A DNA stretch of 36,334 nucleotides. Source: a virus. Made by a program: the position numbers and the translations under genes. Positions within the stretch are counted from its first letter, which is position 1. The number at the start of each line of letters is the position of its first letter. The DNA is taken from the IMG/VR virus record IMGVR_UViG_3300046000_001764, positions 1 through 36,334 of that record; one strand, 5' to 3'. The notes under the pieces are model-generated. The model did not search any database and was not told the origin of the DNA. It saw only the letters and a program-made list of their open reading frames with translations. Of this stretch, positions 5,866 through 18,900 are shown one piece after another.

Positions 5866-6970
5866 CTTTTGAAGTGAGCCCTGAAGATATCATCGCAAGC
5901 CTGTTGTTCGTTGTCCGTCACAGAAACCAGTGCCTTGTTAGCACCATAGACTCTGAAGCGAGAAGGACCAGTCTGTTGGATTGTGTAGCCAAGAGCATTG
6001 ACGAGTGTAACGCCAACACCCTCACCGCCGTTAGGAAGTTTAATCTTCGACATGTACTGGTTGAATCTGATTAGCGTATTCATAACCATCAACTGGTCGG
6101 AAGACGGAGTCCACATCGACTTTGTCGCTGTTTGCACAGGAGCAGAAGGAATGGAGTTAGGATAGCCAAGACCCATAGCAGGAGGTCTAGGAACGACACC
6201 GCCAGAAGCGTTATTCAAGCCAGCATTGCTAGGCATGACAACAACCTGAGCAACACCAGAGGGGTTCGGAGCCCCAGAAGTGTTGTTGACTGTAGCCACA
6301 TGAATTTCATTGGCTGTGGCAATCTGAGCCGCCATCACCTGATTGGCATGGAGGCAGTGCTGGATAATGTCTTCAATCTTAGCATCTCTACCAAGGGCAG
6401 AGACAGCCGCAGTAACAAGTTCTTTAGCGTAAGGTCTAGGAATCCTAAGTTTGCTCAGGCCGACAACACAAGCATTGAAGTTGGGGTGGGCTTCGGCAGG
6501 TGTCTTCGGGGAGGTAACAGGAGGAGTAGGCTGTTGAGCCTCAGCCTGAGCAACCTGCTTGGCAACCTGCTGAATCTGAGCGGGAGCCATGACAGGAGCA
6601 GTAGCCTGAAGTGCGGCGGATGTATCAATACCCTGCATTTCTGCGAGTCTACGCTGAAGAGTATCAAACTCTCTGATGCACAACTGTGCATGCTCAAGCG
6701 TAGGTACGATAGCAATCCTTCTCTGGTCGATAATCTGACCATGGTACGGACTCTGGTGAGGTTGCATGACAACTTCATACTTGCCAGCCTTGCCAGTAAC
6801 CATGTATCTCTTGTCAGCAGTGGCAATCCTAGGATTACCAGCACCTCCGCTCATCTTGAGCGTAAGGTGGTCCTTGATAGACAAGATTGCAAGGGTGTGT
6901 TCTAGGTTTTCTCTAGAGACAGAGGCAATCGGGCCAGCCGCTTGAACGACAACCTGAGCCACGCCAACCT
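5862..6970 (-). repeat. C-terminal duplicated module of the giant protein, with RuvA-C-like insert
   Basis: GVAQVVV occurs at about residues 4021 and 4260. Each copy is followed by a short helix and a strand-rich piece ending in a helix: one with RYMVTGKAGKYEVVM and EHAQLCIREFDTL, the other with SRFRVYGANKALVSV and EQQACDDIFRAHF. Between them, at about 4183-4226, NACVVGLSKLRIPRPYAKEL and IEDIIQHCL resemble the three-helix C-terminal domain of RuvA. The duplication is visible by eye; the RuvA likeness is weaker. Confidence 0.45.
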
Positions 6971-9900
6971 GTTCGACTGGCTTGACTGTGCCGTTCTTGA
7001 TTGTGGCCTCAATAATTTTCTTGACCTTTTCGGCAGTCGCCTCAGTCTTTTTGACTTCAACCTTGGTCGGCTTGACAGGCTTGGCCTTCGTGGGAGTTCC
7101 GACAGGGGGCTTCTCTCTTCTAGGTCTGCCAGCAGGTCTGCGAGGGCCGATAGGCTTGTCATACTGATTTCCACCAACAGGGGTGTACCCAAGTTCGATA
7201 GGTCTCTGGGGGCCAATCGGTTTATCATAGGCAGGAGGAGGGTTGTACTCCAACTTAAGTGTGGGAGGCTTCTCAGGGCCAATAGGTCGGTCATACTGGT
7301 ATGCCTGAGCCCCCATCGGGTCAGCCACAGGGGCATCATACCTAGAAAGAATGCTGTCAGTCGTTGCCTTCAGTTCCTCGGTAGTCATGTCAGGTCTAAA
7401 GTCCTGAGTAGGACCAATAGGACTTTCATACTGAAAAGGATTAGAGGTGTCTTTCTGGGGAACCTGATACTTATCAAGCAAGTCCTCAACCGACAGTTCA
7501 CGGCGAGGCGTATCAATCGTCTGGGGCTTGCCTTCCGCTGGCCTCTGGGGGCCAATCGGTTCATGATACATATCTCCAGACACAGGCATCTGTGTGTGGT
7601 TGAACGCCAAATTACGCTTAAGTGCTTCCTTGCTGAAAGGAACGGAAGGCTTCTTTACAGTCATATCACCCTTAAACTCCTTAGGGTATCTAATCATGTA
7701 GGTGTTGGCAGGAGTGCTGGCCTCAACCCAAGGCTCAAAGCCAAAGGATTCGTACCACTTCATCAACTTGGCTTGGTCCATCCTGCGACCACCTTCGGAA
7801 TAGAAGGGGGAAACTTCAAGAGAAACATTGACCTCGTTTTTGTCAGCGACAGACAGGATATGCTCCATGACCATTCTGCCACCACCCTTACCTTCAAAGC
7901 CGTAGATAGCATCAATATACAGGGAAGCACCATCTCCCTCGCCCTGAAGACTGACTTGGAACGCACCAGCCTTACGCTCTCCGTTCTCAATAACAGTTCT
8001 AATTCTTTCGTCAGGTCTTTCGGGGTGAACTTCACCAAGTTCAGCCAGCATAGAGATAGACTCCGTGACTCTTTCGCCAGACATAGGCATGACCTTAGGC
8101 TGGGCAGGAGTTTCAACAGGAGGAGTGTACTTAGCCTTTTCAGGCTTATTCTTCTTAGGCTGGGTAATGCCAAGAGCCTCATGCATTTCTGCTTCAGTTG
8201 TGGCCTTGTCTATTGCACCAATAAGTTTGGCAATAGGAGACGAGGGGGCAGGAGCATCTTCATTGACAGCCGCTTCAACGGCGTTAGTGCGAGCCTTGTC
8301 CTTGTCGCTGTAACTAGCCCTACGAGTTTCCTGATTTCTTTCCGCTAGGGTCTTCCAGTCCTTAAGAACCATGCCTCTTTCTTCCTGCATCTGTTCCGAC
8401 TCGTCAAGGATGTACTTGTTCATTTCATCGTTCATGTACTCAATGAACTCGTATCTGATTTCTCCAGCAACAGCCTTAGCCTGTCTCTTTAGTTCAGCAT
8501 CATCTCTTGGGGCTTCTCTTTCAAGGATAGGACCAAAGAAAGGTGCTTCCTTCTGGAAGTCCTTCCATGCTTCACCAGAGGCAAGTTGAGAGGGCTTATA
8601 TCCTCTTTCAATTTCAACAAGATGCTTGCCAGTAACTGGGTCTTTTTCGACATAACGATTTCGGGCTTTAACTTCATCGTTCTTTTCTTTAAGTTTTTTG
8701 TAGTAGCGATACTCAACACTGTCAGCCTGACCATATACATGGTGTCTGCCTGTTCCTTGGTCAAAGAAGTTACCGACAAAAGAAAGTTCTCCAGTACCTG
8801 CCTTGAAGGCTAGTTCGCTTCTGATTTTAGCCTCTGTCTTTTCCTTAAACGCTTTTCTCTGTTCGTCAGAAGGCACTACGCCATTCTTTTTCTTGAAGTC
8901 TTTCTTGTAATCCTTCCATCTGCTATCAAGTTTTCTTGCTACAGCCGCTTCGTCTATCTTGCCAGAGGTATCCTCTGTAAGAAGGTCTTTGTTTTCAGGG
9001 AACTTTCTGAGATAATCACCAAGCCATCCCAAAATAATAGGATTCTCCTGCATGATGCCAACGGATTCCATGTTAGCGTCAATGGTAACGCCCTTCTCCT
9101 TGGCGAGAGCGACTTTATGTTCAAAATCTATAGTACCCTTTGAGTTCTTTTCAATATACTCAGCACCTTCTCTAAGCGAACTCAGGATTTCAATGGTAGA
9201 CATGAACAGGTCAGGCTGATTCTGAAGTGCCTTTGTAAAACTAGCACTTCTGTCAAATCCAGAAATTAGAACTCCAGACTGTCTAAGCGTTTCTTCATAA
9301 ACTTGCTTTCCAGAAAGACCTTCAAGGCCGCTGGTGGAAGCACCAGCCTTAAAATTAGGGTCAGTCAGGTGAGGGTTAATTTCCCAGCCCCAAAGCGAGT
9401 ACAGACCAAAGACAGCCTGAAGGTGTTCAAACGGAGTGTTGAGTCTAGCACCTTCTCTAAGCCTTTGGAGTTTCTCATCCATTATTTTTATGACTTCGTT
9501 ATACTCATCAGGGAATACGCTTACGGCATTCTTTCTAATTTCGTCCATTACCTCAGGAGGAATATCCTTAATCTTGACCTTTTTGTCTGGGACACCAGCG
9601 TATTTAAGGACAATTTCGTTTTCACCAGACTTCTTGCTGTCATGGATAGACGGAATCACACCCTCAATAATCATAGTATTACCATCAAGAGTCAGTTGTC
9701 TAAGGATAGAGTCACCCTTGTCGTTAAACCACTGCGAGTTTGCGTACTTATAATCTGCTAGATACTGGAGGGAGCCAGACTTAAGGTTTGTACCAAAGTT
9801 TTGGTTTCTAGCCTTGGTAGCATCATAAGTTCCAGCCGCAACTTCCTTTTGAATGGCAACAAGAGCATCGTTGATTCTGATACGCTTCTGAAGTTCAGAG

Positions 9901-12900
9901 TCAAACTCTTCCTTGTCCCAGATTCGCATACCTTCCTTGTCGTAAGACTCTTCGTTCTCAGCCTTCATCAGAGTTTCAATCTGCTCAGGGCTCATCGGTT
10001 CATACTTAACAACATCCTCAGCCTTGACATTTCCTTCTTCATCAGCAAAGCCAAACACTTCAGCAGAGTTTCTTCTATGCTTTGCGGCTCTTCTCTCTGC
10101 AAGAGCAATGGCATCTTCTTTTGTGATAGCCTCGATTTCATTTGGGTCGTAGTCTTCTTCTTTAAGACCAAAGGCTTCTTCGATGTTAGCCTCCTTGGCT
10201 TCATGTTCTTCATATCGTCTGATGGTTTCAAGATGAACTTCATCATCAAACTCAGGGTGCGGGTAGCCTTCATCTTCAGCCGTAAGACCTTCGGCTTCAG
10301 CCGCTTCATTCTCCCTGTGGTACTCAGCCATAACCTTGTCCTTAATTTTTTCCATCTTGCGGGTACGCTCGTCCTTCTCTTTTCTAGCGGCCTCAAGTTT
10401 AGCCATGGTCTTGTCGTAGTTCTTGTCGATTGCCTTGAAGATACTATTGACCTTTTCTCCCCCAACAGAGCGGAGATATTGAATCGCCTTATCCATGTAT
10501 CTCTTTCTGTAGATTCTCCTAGTTCTTTCCCTTACTGTTTCGTTAGCGTAAACAGATGCTTCTAGCATTTTGTCACCTTCTGCTTCAAACTTTGCCTGTT
10601 CATCGGCAATCTGTCTAGCAAGTTCAATCGCCTTCATCTCGGCTTCCTTGTGGTGTTCCTGAGACCACTTGTTGAACTCCTTTTTAAAGTTAGGGTCAAT
10701 TCTAATAAGGTGTTCTTTCAGGTCTGCAAGATGTTCCTTTGTGAATTCCTCAATAGAGATTCTCTTAAGCCCATTAGCGGTGTCCCAAATGCTAACCTTG
10801 TCCCAAGTCATTACTGAATTGCCAAAGACCTTGTCCTTGTTCTTGGAGAAGAAGGTAGCAAGCACAGCATTACGAGGACGAGGCTCTTGTCCCATCTTAA
10901 TACGCTCGTCAGTCTTTCTTACGAACTCAGCGTACTCAAAGATAGTGTCTTTAAACGCAAGTTCCTTGACTGTGTCGCCACGCAACTTGTTAAACTTGAA
11001 TGGGTCAGGGCCAGACAGGTCAGTTTCCTGCAACATGTGACCCCTGTTTCTTGCCTCAGAGGCTCTGTCCTGAGCGAGAACAACAGCATCGTCATAAGAT
11101 TCTACAACAGGAATCCTGTCCTTGTTTCTTTCGTAAGACTTAGCCTTGCCTTCACCAACATATGCCATGAAGACAACATCAGGTCGTCCAGCGTTAAACT
11201 TAGAATACTGGGCATAGTCCCAACCATCAGGTCTATAATCATCAACAAATCTAATTCTAGCAACAGCCTCAAAGCCGAACTTGTCATACATGCTAGGAAG
11301 AACAGTGTCAAAAGCGTTAAGCCATCTAACCTTGCCAGTAGAAAGTGCCGCCTTAACGACAGCCTCCACATCCTTGGCAGTGCCATTGATACCCTTGACC
11401 ACTCCACCTAGTTCGCCAGACGGAGAGATGGAAGCCATCGCTCTCTTATCTCCAGCCATGAGAAGTCTATATCCAGCATACGCAGGACCGCTCTTGATTT
11501 CAACAGATGTACCAAATTTAGATGCAGACCTAGCCTCAATGCCAGCCGCAGAAAACTCATCGGCTTCAGGGCTCCACACAGAATGGGCCATGTCATCTGG
11601 ACCCTGATAAAGACCAAATGTCTTTTCGGATACCACATGTGTGCCGTAAGCCTGTTTTTCAATAGGCGTAAGTTCTTCGTCAAGTTTGCTTGTCCACTCA
11701 GGCATGAGACCAATCTTCTGGTCAGCAAACCTAATCTGACCAATGCCCTTCTGGATTTCCAAAGCCTCAGGGACTCGGCCTTCCTTCATTAGTTGCCTAA
11801 CCATGGAACGCTTTCTGTTGATTTCAACATTGGGCTCATGGATAAAATTGACCCAAGAGTTCTGGCCTCTAGTGCCAGCCGTCATGGCTCTTCTGGCCTG
11901 AGGGCTATACATTCTGGCGTGAACATCCCAAGCATTCTCTTCGCCAAGGGGGCCAAAGCCGTTACCTCTTTCGCTGTGACCAAAGAAGTCGTGAACAAAC
12001 CTGAACACATCATTGATACGCATCGGCATACCATTAGCGTCCTTAAACTTTGACATACCAAGGAGCGGGTTCTCTGTAACATCTCTAGGAGTAACCTTCT
12101 TTGCACCAAAGTTCAGGTCAGTAGAAAGAACCTTAAGCCTTTTGTTGTTTCTAACATCGGCAATAGCCTCGGCACTGCTACCATAAGGCTCAGTGTCCTT
12201 AATGTGCATCTCAGGGACATATCCAGCGTCAACAATGTGTTGCATCTGGACAAGTGTTTCATCGGCAAAAGCCTTATAAGCCGCTCTGACCTTAGGATTG
12301 TAAGGGTCATGCTTCATGCGTTCATACTCCATACCAACCTTGAACGACTTAGCGGGGTTAATCTTAACGACAAACTTTCCATCGCCAGTCTTGCCCATCG
12401 AAGCATCAATGCTTCTACGGATTCTGACAGTGTCAGGATTGTTAGCACCAAAGGAGCCAGCGGGAAGCATGTCGTCAGGCGGTTGCTGTAGCCATCTGCC
12501 ACCTTCTTCTCCATTGATGCCTCTTCTCTTAGCCTTGCCAGTAAGACTGGTATCAAGAACCGCAATGTGAGTGGCCTCATTGCCCTTAAGGGTCACATAA
12601 ATGTTGTCAACTTCAATGCCTCCGTCAAATGTATTCAGCAGGATAACGCTGTCGTGACCATCCTTAGCGGCCTGTAAAAGAATTGTATCGTACTTAACCT
12701 CTCTGTATTCAGAGCCCTTAAAGTCATAGACAAGAGGGTTTTTGAATCCGATAGCAGAGCGAAGTTGCTGAATCTCAAAGTCATTAGACGCAAACTTTCT
12801 AACACCAGCCATAGCCTTGTTGAAGGCATGCTGTGCGTCAGCCTGAAGGGGCTTAAGCACTTTAGAAACACCATCCTTATAAGCCTGAATAGTGGCTACG

Positions 12901-15900
12901 CTTTCCTTTTCGTGCAACTTTCTTTCAATAAGAGACTGCATCTCATTTCTCATTTCCTTGGTGGGAAGCCTAGAAATAAGTTCAGGAATCGCAGAAGCAT
13001 CCTGACCATGGAGTCTTCTCATTGCGTTAGTAAGTTCTCCAGTTGCAGACGGAATGCTGTATTTATACGGAGCCCCAGTCGTAGACAAAGAGTCCATCAT
13101 TGTGTCCTTGGGATACTTTTCGTCAATCGACTTAGCAAGACTCTTCCAGATATTGTTAACAGCCTCTACTCTTCTTTGGCTGGCTCTAAGTTCTGGCTCA
13201 ACCTGTCTCAAAAGCCTTTCGGCTTCATTAAGAAAACCTCTGTAAATAGCCTTATCTTCTCTTGAGTATGTATCCTTTGTAAAAAGAATGCCTTCTTCAA
13301 AATTGTATCTAAGGTTCTTGATGTAACTTTCAAAGTCTCCAAACCTAGGGTCTGCAATAGTATCAACAAGGTTTCTGAATGAGTTGTTAAGGGTGTCGAT
13401 TACTTCATGAATCTTACCTTCAACCTTGCCGTATGTATGAGATGTAGACTGTCTACCAGAGTGGAAGTGGCCCCTTTCGGCAGACTTAGCACCAGTGTTT
13501 CCTCCAAGATGTTCTCCTCTGAATTCACCAGTCTTGATTAGTTCAATGCTCTGTGTGCCATGTGTTCCAATTATAACAACAGGCTTACCTGTTTTAAAGT
13601 TAGCGTTATAAGTTTCCATGTCCCCCTTGGACTTAAGCCACTCTTCAAGAGAATGCCTAATCAGGGTCACATCTTGATTGCCGTTTCTAAACTGCTCAAG
13701 GAATCTCTGAAGTGCTATAGACTGGAATACATCGCCCTTTTCTTCAGCGTACTTAAAGTTGCTCTTAAGGAAGGCCGCTTCACCTTCGGACTTAGCACCA
13801 AATGTGTCAGCCATCTGATACATGATAGGCTTTGCCTTCTTGAACATCTTAAGTTTGCCAAGTTCCTTTACCAGTTTGCTAGGGTCGTCAAGACGCTTTG
13901 AAAGACTATCTACATTGAAATTCTCTCCATTGGTAGCGGTACTAAAGTCTCTAAGGTTTTCCGTCTTAACAGGAATAGCACCATCGCCAATGCTTTCAGT
14001 CTGGTAGAAGGCAGAAGGAATGATAGGAGAACTGACACGAACACCATCATGGTCTTCGCTAAGTTCAATCTCATTGTCAAGTCTTCTAACGACTTCTGCC
14101 TGTGTGGCTACATCAATTTTCGTTTCCCAGTCTGGACCCATGATGTAAGAGTTGCCAGCACCAGCAACAGTATCACGCATCTTCATAGGCCAACCCTTGG
14201 AATTAATAATCTCTCCTTCAAAAGCCTTAAAGTCTAAGGCTCTAACTCGCTCAAGAAACTCAGAATATCCAACATTGCCCCATCCTCTATTACGCTTCCA
14301 AGCGGCTGTGCTTACGGCAACATCTGCAATTGCCTTGCCCTGTCCTCTGCTTTTTATTTCTGAAACGACATGTACGATTTCGTCCCCAAGTTTTCCGTTT
14401 TTGAGTTTTTCAATAATTGATAGCGAGGCAAACTTTGGTCCAACCTTAAATTCAACAACCTTGTCCTTAAGCGTCTCAATCTGACCAGCAGGAGTGTCTT
14501 TGCCGACCCATGTCTGATTCTCTTCGGCAAGTCTTCCAATGAAGCCAGACTTCCACTTCTCAGAGTTCATGTCATATCTGCGACCAAGAACTTGAGGGGT
14601 CATCTTAACTCCATTGACAATGTCGCCTTCCTGATACATGGCTGGCTTGCCAGTGCTATCACGCCACATCGGACCAGTGTCGCTAATAGGCGTAGGCTTC
14701 ATACTTCTGTAGTACTGAGTTTCGTTGACACGAATTCTCATACGCTCGCCGTCAACAGACTTAGCACCAGTAAGGCCATCAAGGCGTAGTCTATGCCAAG
14801 GGTGGTTCTGGGTCGCAGTCTTATCGTAATTCTGGTAGGAGTGCCATTCCGCTTCAGCAACGCTGAACATAGCCCTATGGGCAAGGTTAGGAGCCGCACC
14901 GATAGCCGCAGTAACATACTTACGCTTCAGTCTTGCGTTGGCATTGTCACCAAAGAACTCAGTGGCAGGAATCTCCTTGTAGGCACTGTACTCGTCAATG
15001 GTTCTGAACACATCCTCTTCAAACTGGTGAACATCTCCGTAGAGGGACTGGAGTTCAGGGTTCTCGTTCCAAAGTATATGGTTTCGTCTGTTGAGGGCAT
15101 CAACATCCATAACCCTAGCGTTGTAGGCAAAGTGAGGATTCTCGTAATTAACTGTAGGGTTCTTGATATTATCAAGAGTCCAAGAAAGTTCTAGGTCGTA
15201 AGGAACAAAGTTAACATTTCTGGCATTGAAACTGTCGCCAGACTTGCGGCTTTTCTTAACGCCGTTCTTGTCCACTTGGTCAAATCCATGGTAACTGCCA
15301 GAGACTACATTAGCCTTGGAGAAGCCACCATCAACAATAAGAGGAGCAAGCATTCTTACATTATCTGCAACACCCTTAGGGATATACTTTTCAATTATCT
15401 TAAAAAGAGCATCGCTCGGAATGCCACGCATTATAAGTTTCCTACCTGTCTTCATCGCTTCAACAAGGTCAATAGCCATCTTGCCTGTTAGGGCTGTTCT
15501 AGGTCTTCCTCTGGCTCCATAAGAGGAGGAGGTTCTGGGAGGATATACTCCGCTTGCATCAGCACCAGTCTTTTGGGCGGCATGAAGGTCATCAAGGCTG
15601 GGACCAACATCACCAAAGTCTGTGCTTTGGTAAAGCATTGCACCATCTCTGGAGCCTAGCGTATCAGATGTAGAGCCATTAGGGTCTCTGCTTGCGGCAT
15701 CAAGGGTTGCAAAGTTTGATTCAATTGTACCAAAATCGGCTTTTCCGTCTGTAACAACCTGAAGGTCTACGCCGTTAAGTAGTTCTGGGTTCTTAAGGAA
15801 GGCTTGTCCCAACTCCATACCCAAAGCCTTACCCTTATTGTGCTGTTCGGCATTGTACTGCTCATTGCTCTTAAGAGACGGAACTCCATCCTTGTCGTAC

Positions 15901-18900
15901 TTGAGCCTGTCTTCGTAGCCATATGTTTCGGCATGTTGCTTCAACTGTCCAGCAGTAAACTTATGAAGGTCAGTTCTACCTAGGCCAGCGTCCTTCATTT
16001 CGTGAGCGGTGTAAGACCTAGCAAGGTCTCTAAACGCATTCTCGATAATCGGGTCAAACTTGAAGTTCTTATCGTCCTTAGTCTTCTTGAACCAGTCAAG
16101 GAAAGCCTTGCTCGTTCTAACATCAGCACCAAGGTTAGTGGCTTCTCGGAGAACTCTGTTCTGGAAAACATCCTTAACGGACTCAACCATGTTTCTAGCA
16201 AAGCCTAGGTCTCCACCCTTAAGGATATAGTCAAATGGCTTACCGCTTTCCCAGCCGATAAACATAGCCTCGCCAAGTTCCTCGATAAAATCATGGAAAG
16301 CCTCTGCGACTTCAGGAGTTTCAATCTTACCTGTTCTTTCAAATTCGTCAATGGCCTTTCTCCAGTTGCCGTCATAGGCCGCATCTCTGCCTTCTCCACC
16401 AAGTTTTCTGTAGGCTTCATGCATGAACTTAACAGTTCCAGCCCTATCTTTGAACGCAATACCCTGCTTACCACCAGAACCGATAAGCCAATCCTTAACA
16501 GTATTAACAATGTCAGCACCATGGTTCACTCTTCTGTAGGCCGCATTCATGGCATGGTACAGTTCTCCAAGCGGAGCAGTCTGAGCCTGAACGAGTCTAG
16601 GTCTCTGTCTTTCAACGGCTGGCATCGGACCCTGAACTTCTGCCTGACTCCATCTGGTCTCCTTGACTGCTGGCATAGGGCCAACAAAGTCTTTCTTAGC
16701 AACCTTTACTACAGTTCTTTCCTTCTTGGACTTAAGAGGAATACCATACTCGTCAATGCCAGCAGGAAGTGTTTCAGTAACATCTACTCTCGGACCTTCA
16801 ACCTCAACAGTTTCAGGAGTTCTAACTGTGTCAGTCGGCCTCGGACCTTCTGCCTGATACTTGTCGTAAATTATATTGCCAAACTTGTCTCTAGCGGCAG
16901 TGACATTGTCGGTATTAATGATGATGTGCCATCTTCTGGTCTCGCCGTCCTGCCAGATAGCAATAGGCTTCTGATTGGGCTTACCATCTTCACCCTTGCC
17001 CATAAATATACCATTCCAAGACTGAGACGGAAGAATGCTCTTCTCTGCTGGCATCGGTCCGATGAATCCATCAGGCTTAATCTTTTCAACAGAGGATTCA
17101 AAAGAGCCGTATCTTTCCAAAGCACCATGAATAGTCTGACCAAGGTCAGAAAGAACTTTAGTGGGCTTGCCGTCAGGACCAATAACTTCCTTCCACATCT
17201 TAGCATCATTGGAAAGAGCCGCCGCAAAGTCTCCATAGCCCATGTAGGATACGGACACATTCTTGCTCTTCTCAAGCGTCATCACATGAGCGATGGCTCT
17301 TGTTGCTTCCTCAGAACCATGGTCCTGAGCGATTCTGGAAATGAACTGCTGGACTCTGTCGTGCTTAAGCAAGTGACCCTTTTCTCTCAACTGTCCAACA
17401 TGGTTGTCAAATTCTTTATACAGTGCTTCCTTGGCGAAGTTGCCACTGAGAGTACCATAGGCATATCCAACATTGTGACCCAAGGCTCCAAGAGCCATGC
17501 CAGTACCAATGCCACCAGCCGCACCTTCTTCGCCACCAGCAATACCACCGATGACACCGCCGTAGAAGCCGCCATGAATGGCAGTAGTTCCAAGGTCTTT
17601 CATGTAGATGGCAAGAGGAGAGGAGAACTTCATTGCCTTGGCAATGGCTGTGTCACTCTTCTCTAGACCCTTACGACCAATATCAAGGATAGTTTCACCA
17701 ATCAATCCTACGCCCTTTAGGCCAGCGTAGACAGATGTAATCGGAAGTGCATACGGAATATTAAAGACGGAGTACATACCCACAGCACCCATTGCAGAGT
17801 GAACAAGAGAGGTGGGAGCCTTAGTGCCAGCATGACCAGCGGCAACCCTAGACGCTCTGCCCTGTCCGTTAGGCGTAATATGAACCTTAGTGCCAAGAAC
17901 CTTAGAAGCATTGTCAGCAATGGTATCAAACATCGCATCAATAGGCTTAGTGGTAGACTCACTAAACTTAACAAGATTTTCACCAAGAGAGTTCATCCAA
18001 CTTGCCTTAAAGGCATTTCGTGCGGCTCTTGCAGAAACGGCATGACCAACAATATTGCCAGCCTCGCCAGACTTAATAGCGGCGGCGGCAACCTTTCCAG
18101 CAACACTCTTTGCCGCACCCGATGTACCCATCGAGAGATAAAGCGTGGGGTCTAGGAAGTAGGAAGCGGCTGTAGCGAGTTCCTTGTTAACACCAATAAA
18201 GTCATCAACCTGATTGCCGAATGTCTTACCAAATAGTTTTTCGTATGTTTCACGCTCAGGCATGAACACATTAGCCTTACCAGCAAGAATCTTTTCAGAC
18301 TGATTATTCCATTTAGCGAGGTCCAAGAAGTCTTCGTACTTCTTATCCATGTCATTCGTAGGATTTACGAACATGCGATAAATAGGACTTCCTGGATGGT
18401 TAGCCGCCATTACAGCAAGACCACCAAGGTCTCTTGTACCTCTAGCAAAGCCTTCAACGGCTGTAGCACCGAACGCTACACCAAAGCCAATAGCAGGTGT
18501 GGCAACAGCAGAAAGACCTGCGGCAAGACCAAGTTTCTTCCAGTCAGTAGCACCAGCAAGAACGCCTTTACCAAGGTCTTTGCCAGCCTGAAGGGCTCCC
18601 TCGCCAATAGCACCCCAGAAATTGAAATGCTGTTTCTCACGCCAAGGGTCATAAGCCTCAAACTCGGCTTTAGAAAAGTTCTCTGGAGTAAGTTCAATTC
18701 CCTGAGCCTGAAGGTCTGCCAGTTTCATGGCAACTTCTTCACCGCTGAGAGGAGCATTGATTGCTTCCATTAACTGTTCATCAGTCAAAGAGGTAATGCT
18801 CTTTGCCTTCATGGACACTGGACCCTTTACATCAGCAACATTAGCATACTGAGACCATGCACGATTGTCTCCTCCGCCATTAGCAATGTCAGCATAAGAC

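Noticed and set aside
16293-17666. Long + strand open frame (457 aa) antisense to the giant gene; similar ones at 6942-8348 and 28488-29714
   Set aside because: They mirror real coding sequence on the other strand, have unnatural Arg/Ser/Leu/Asn-rich composition and no start context, and show no recognisable motif.
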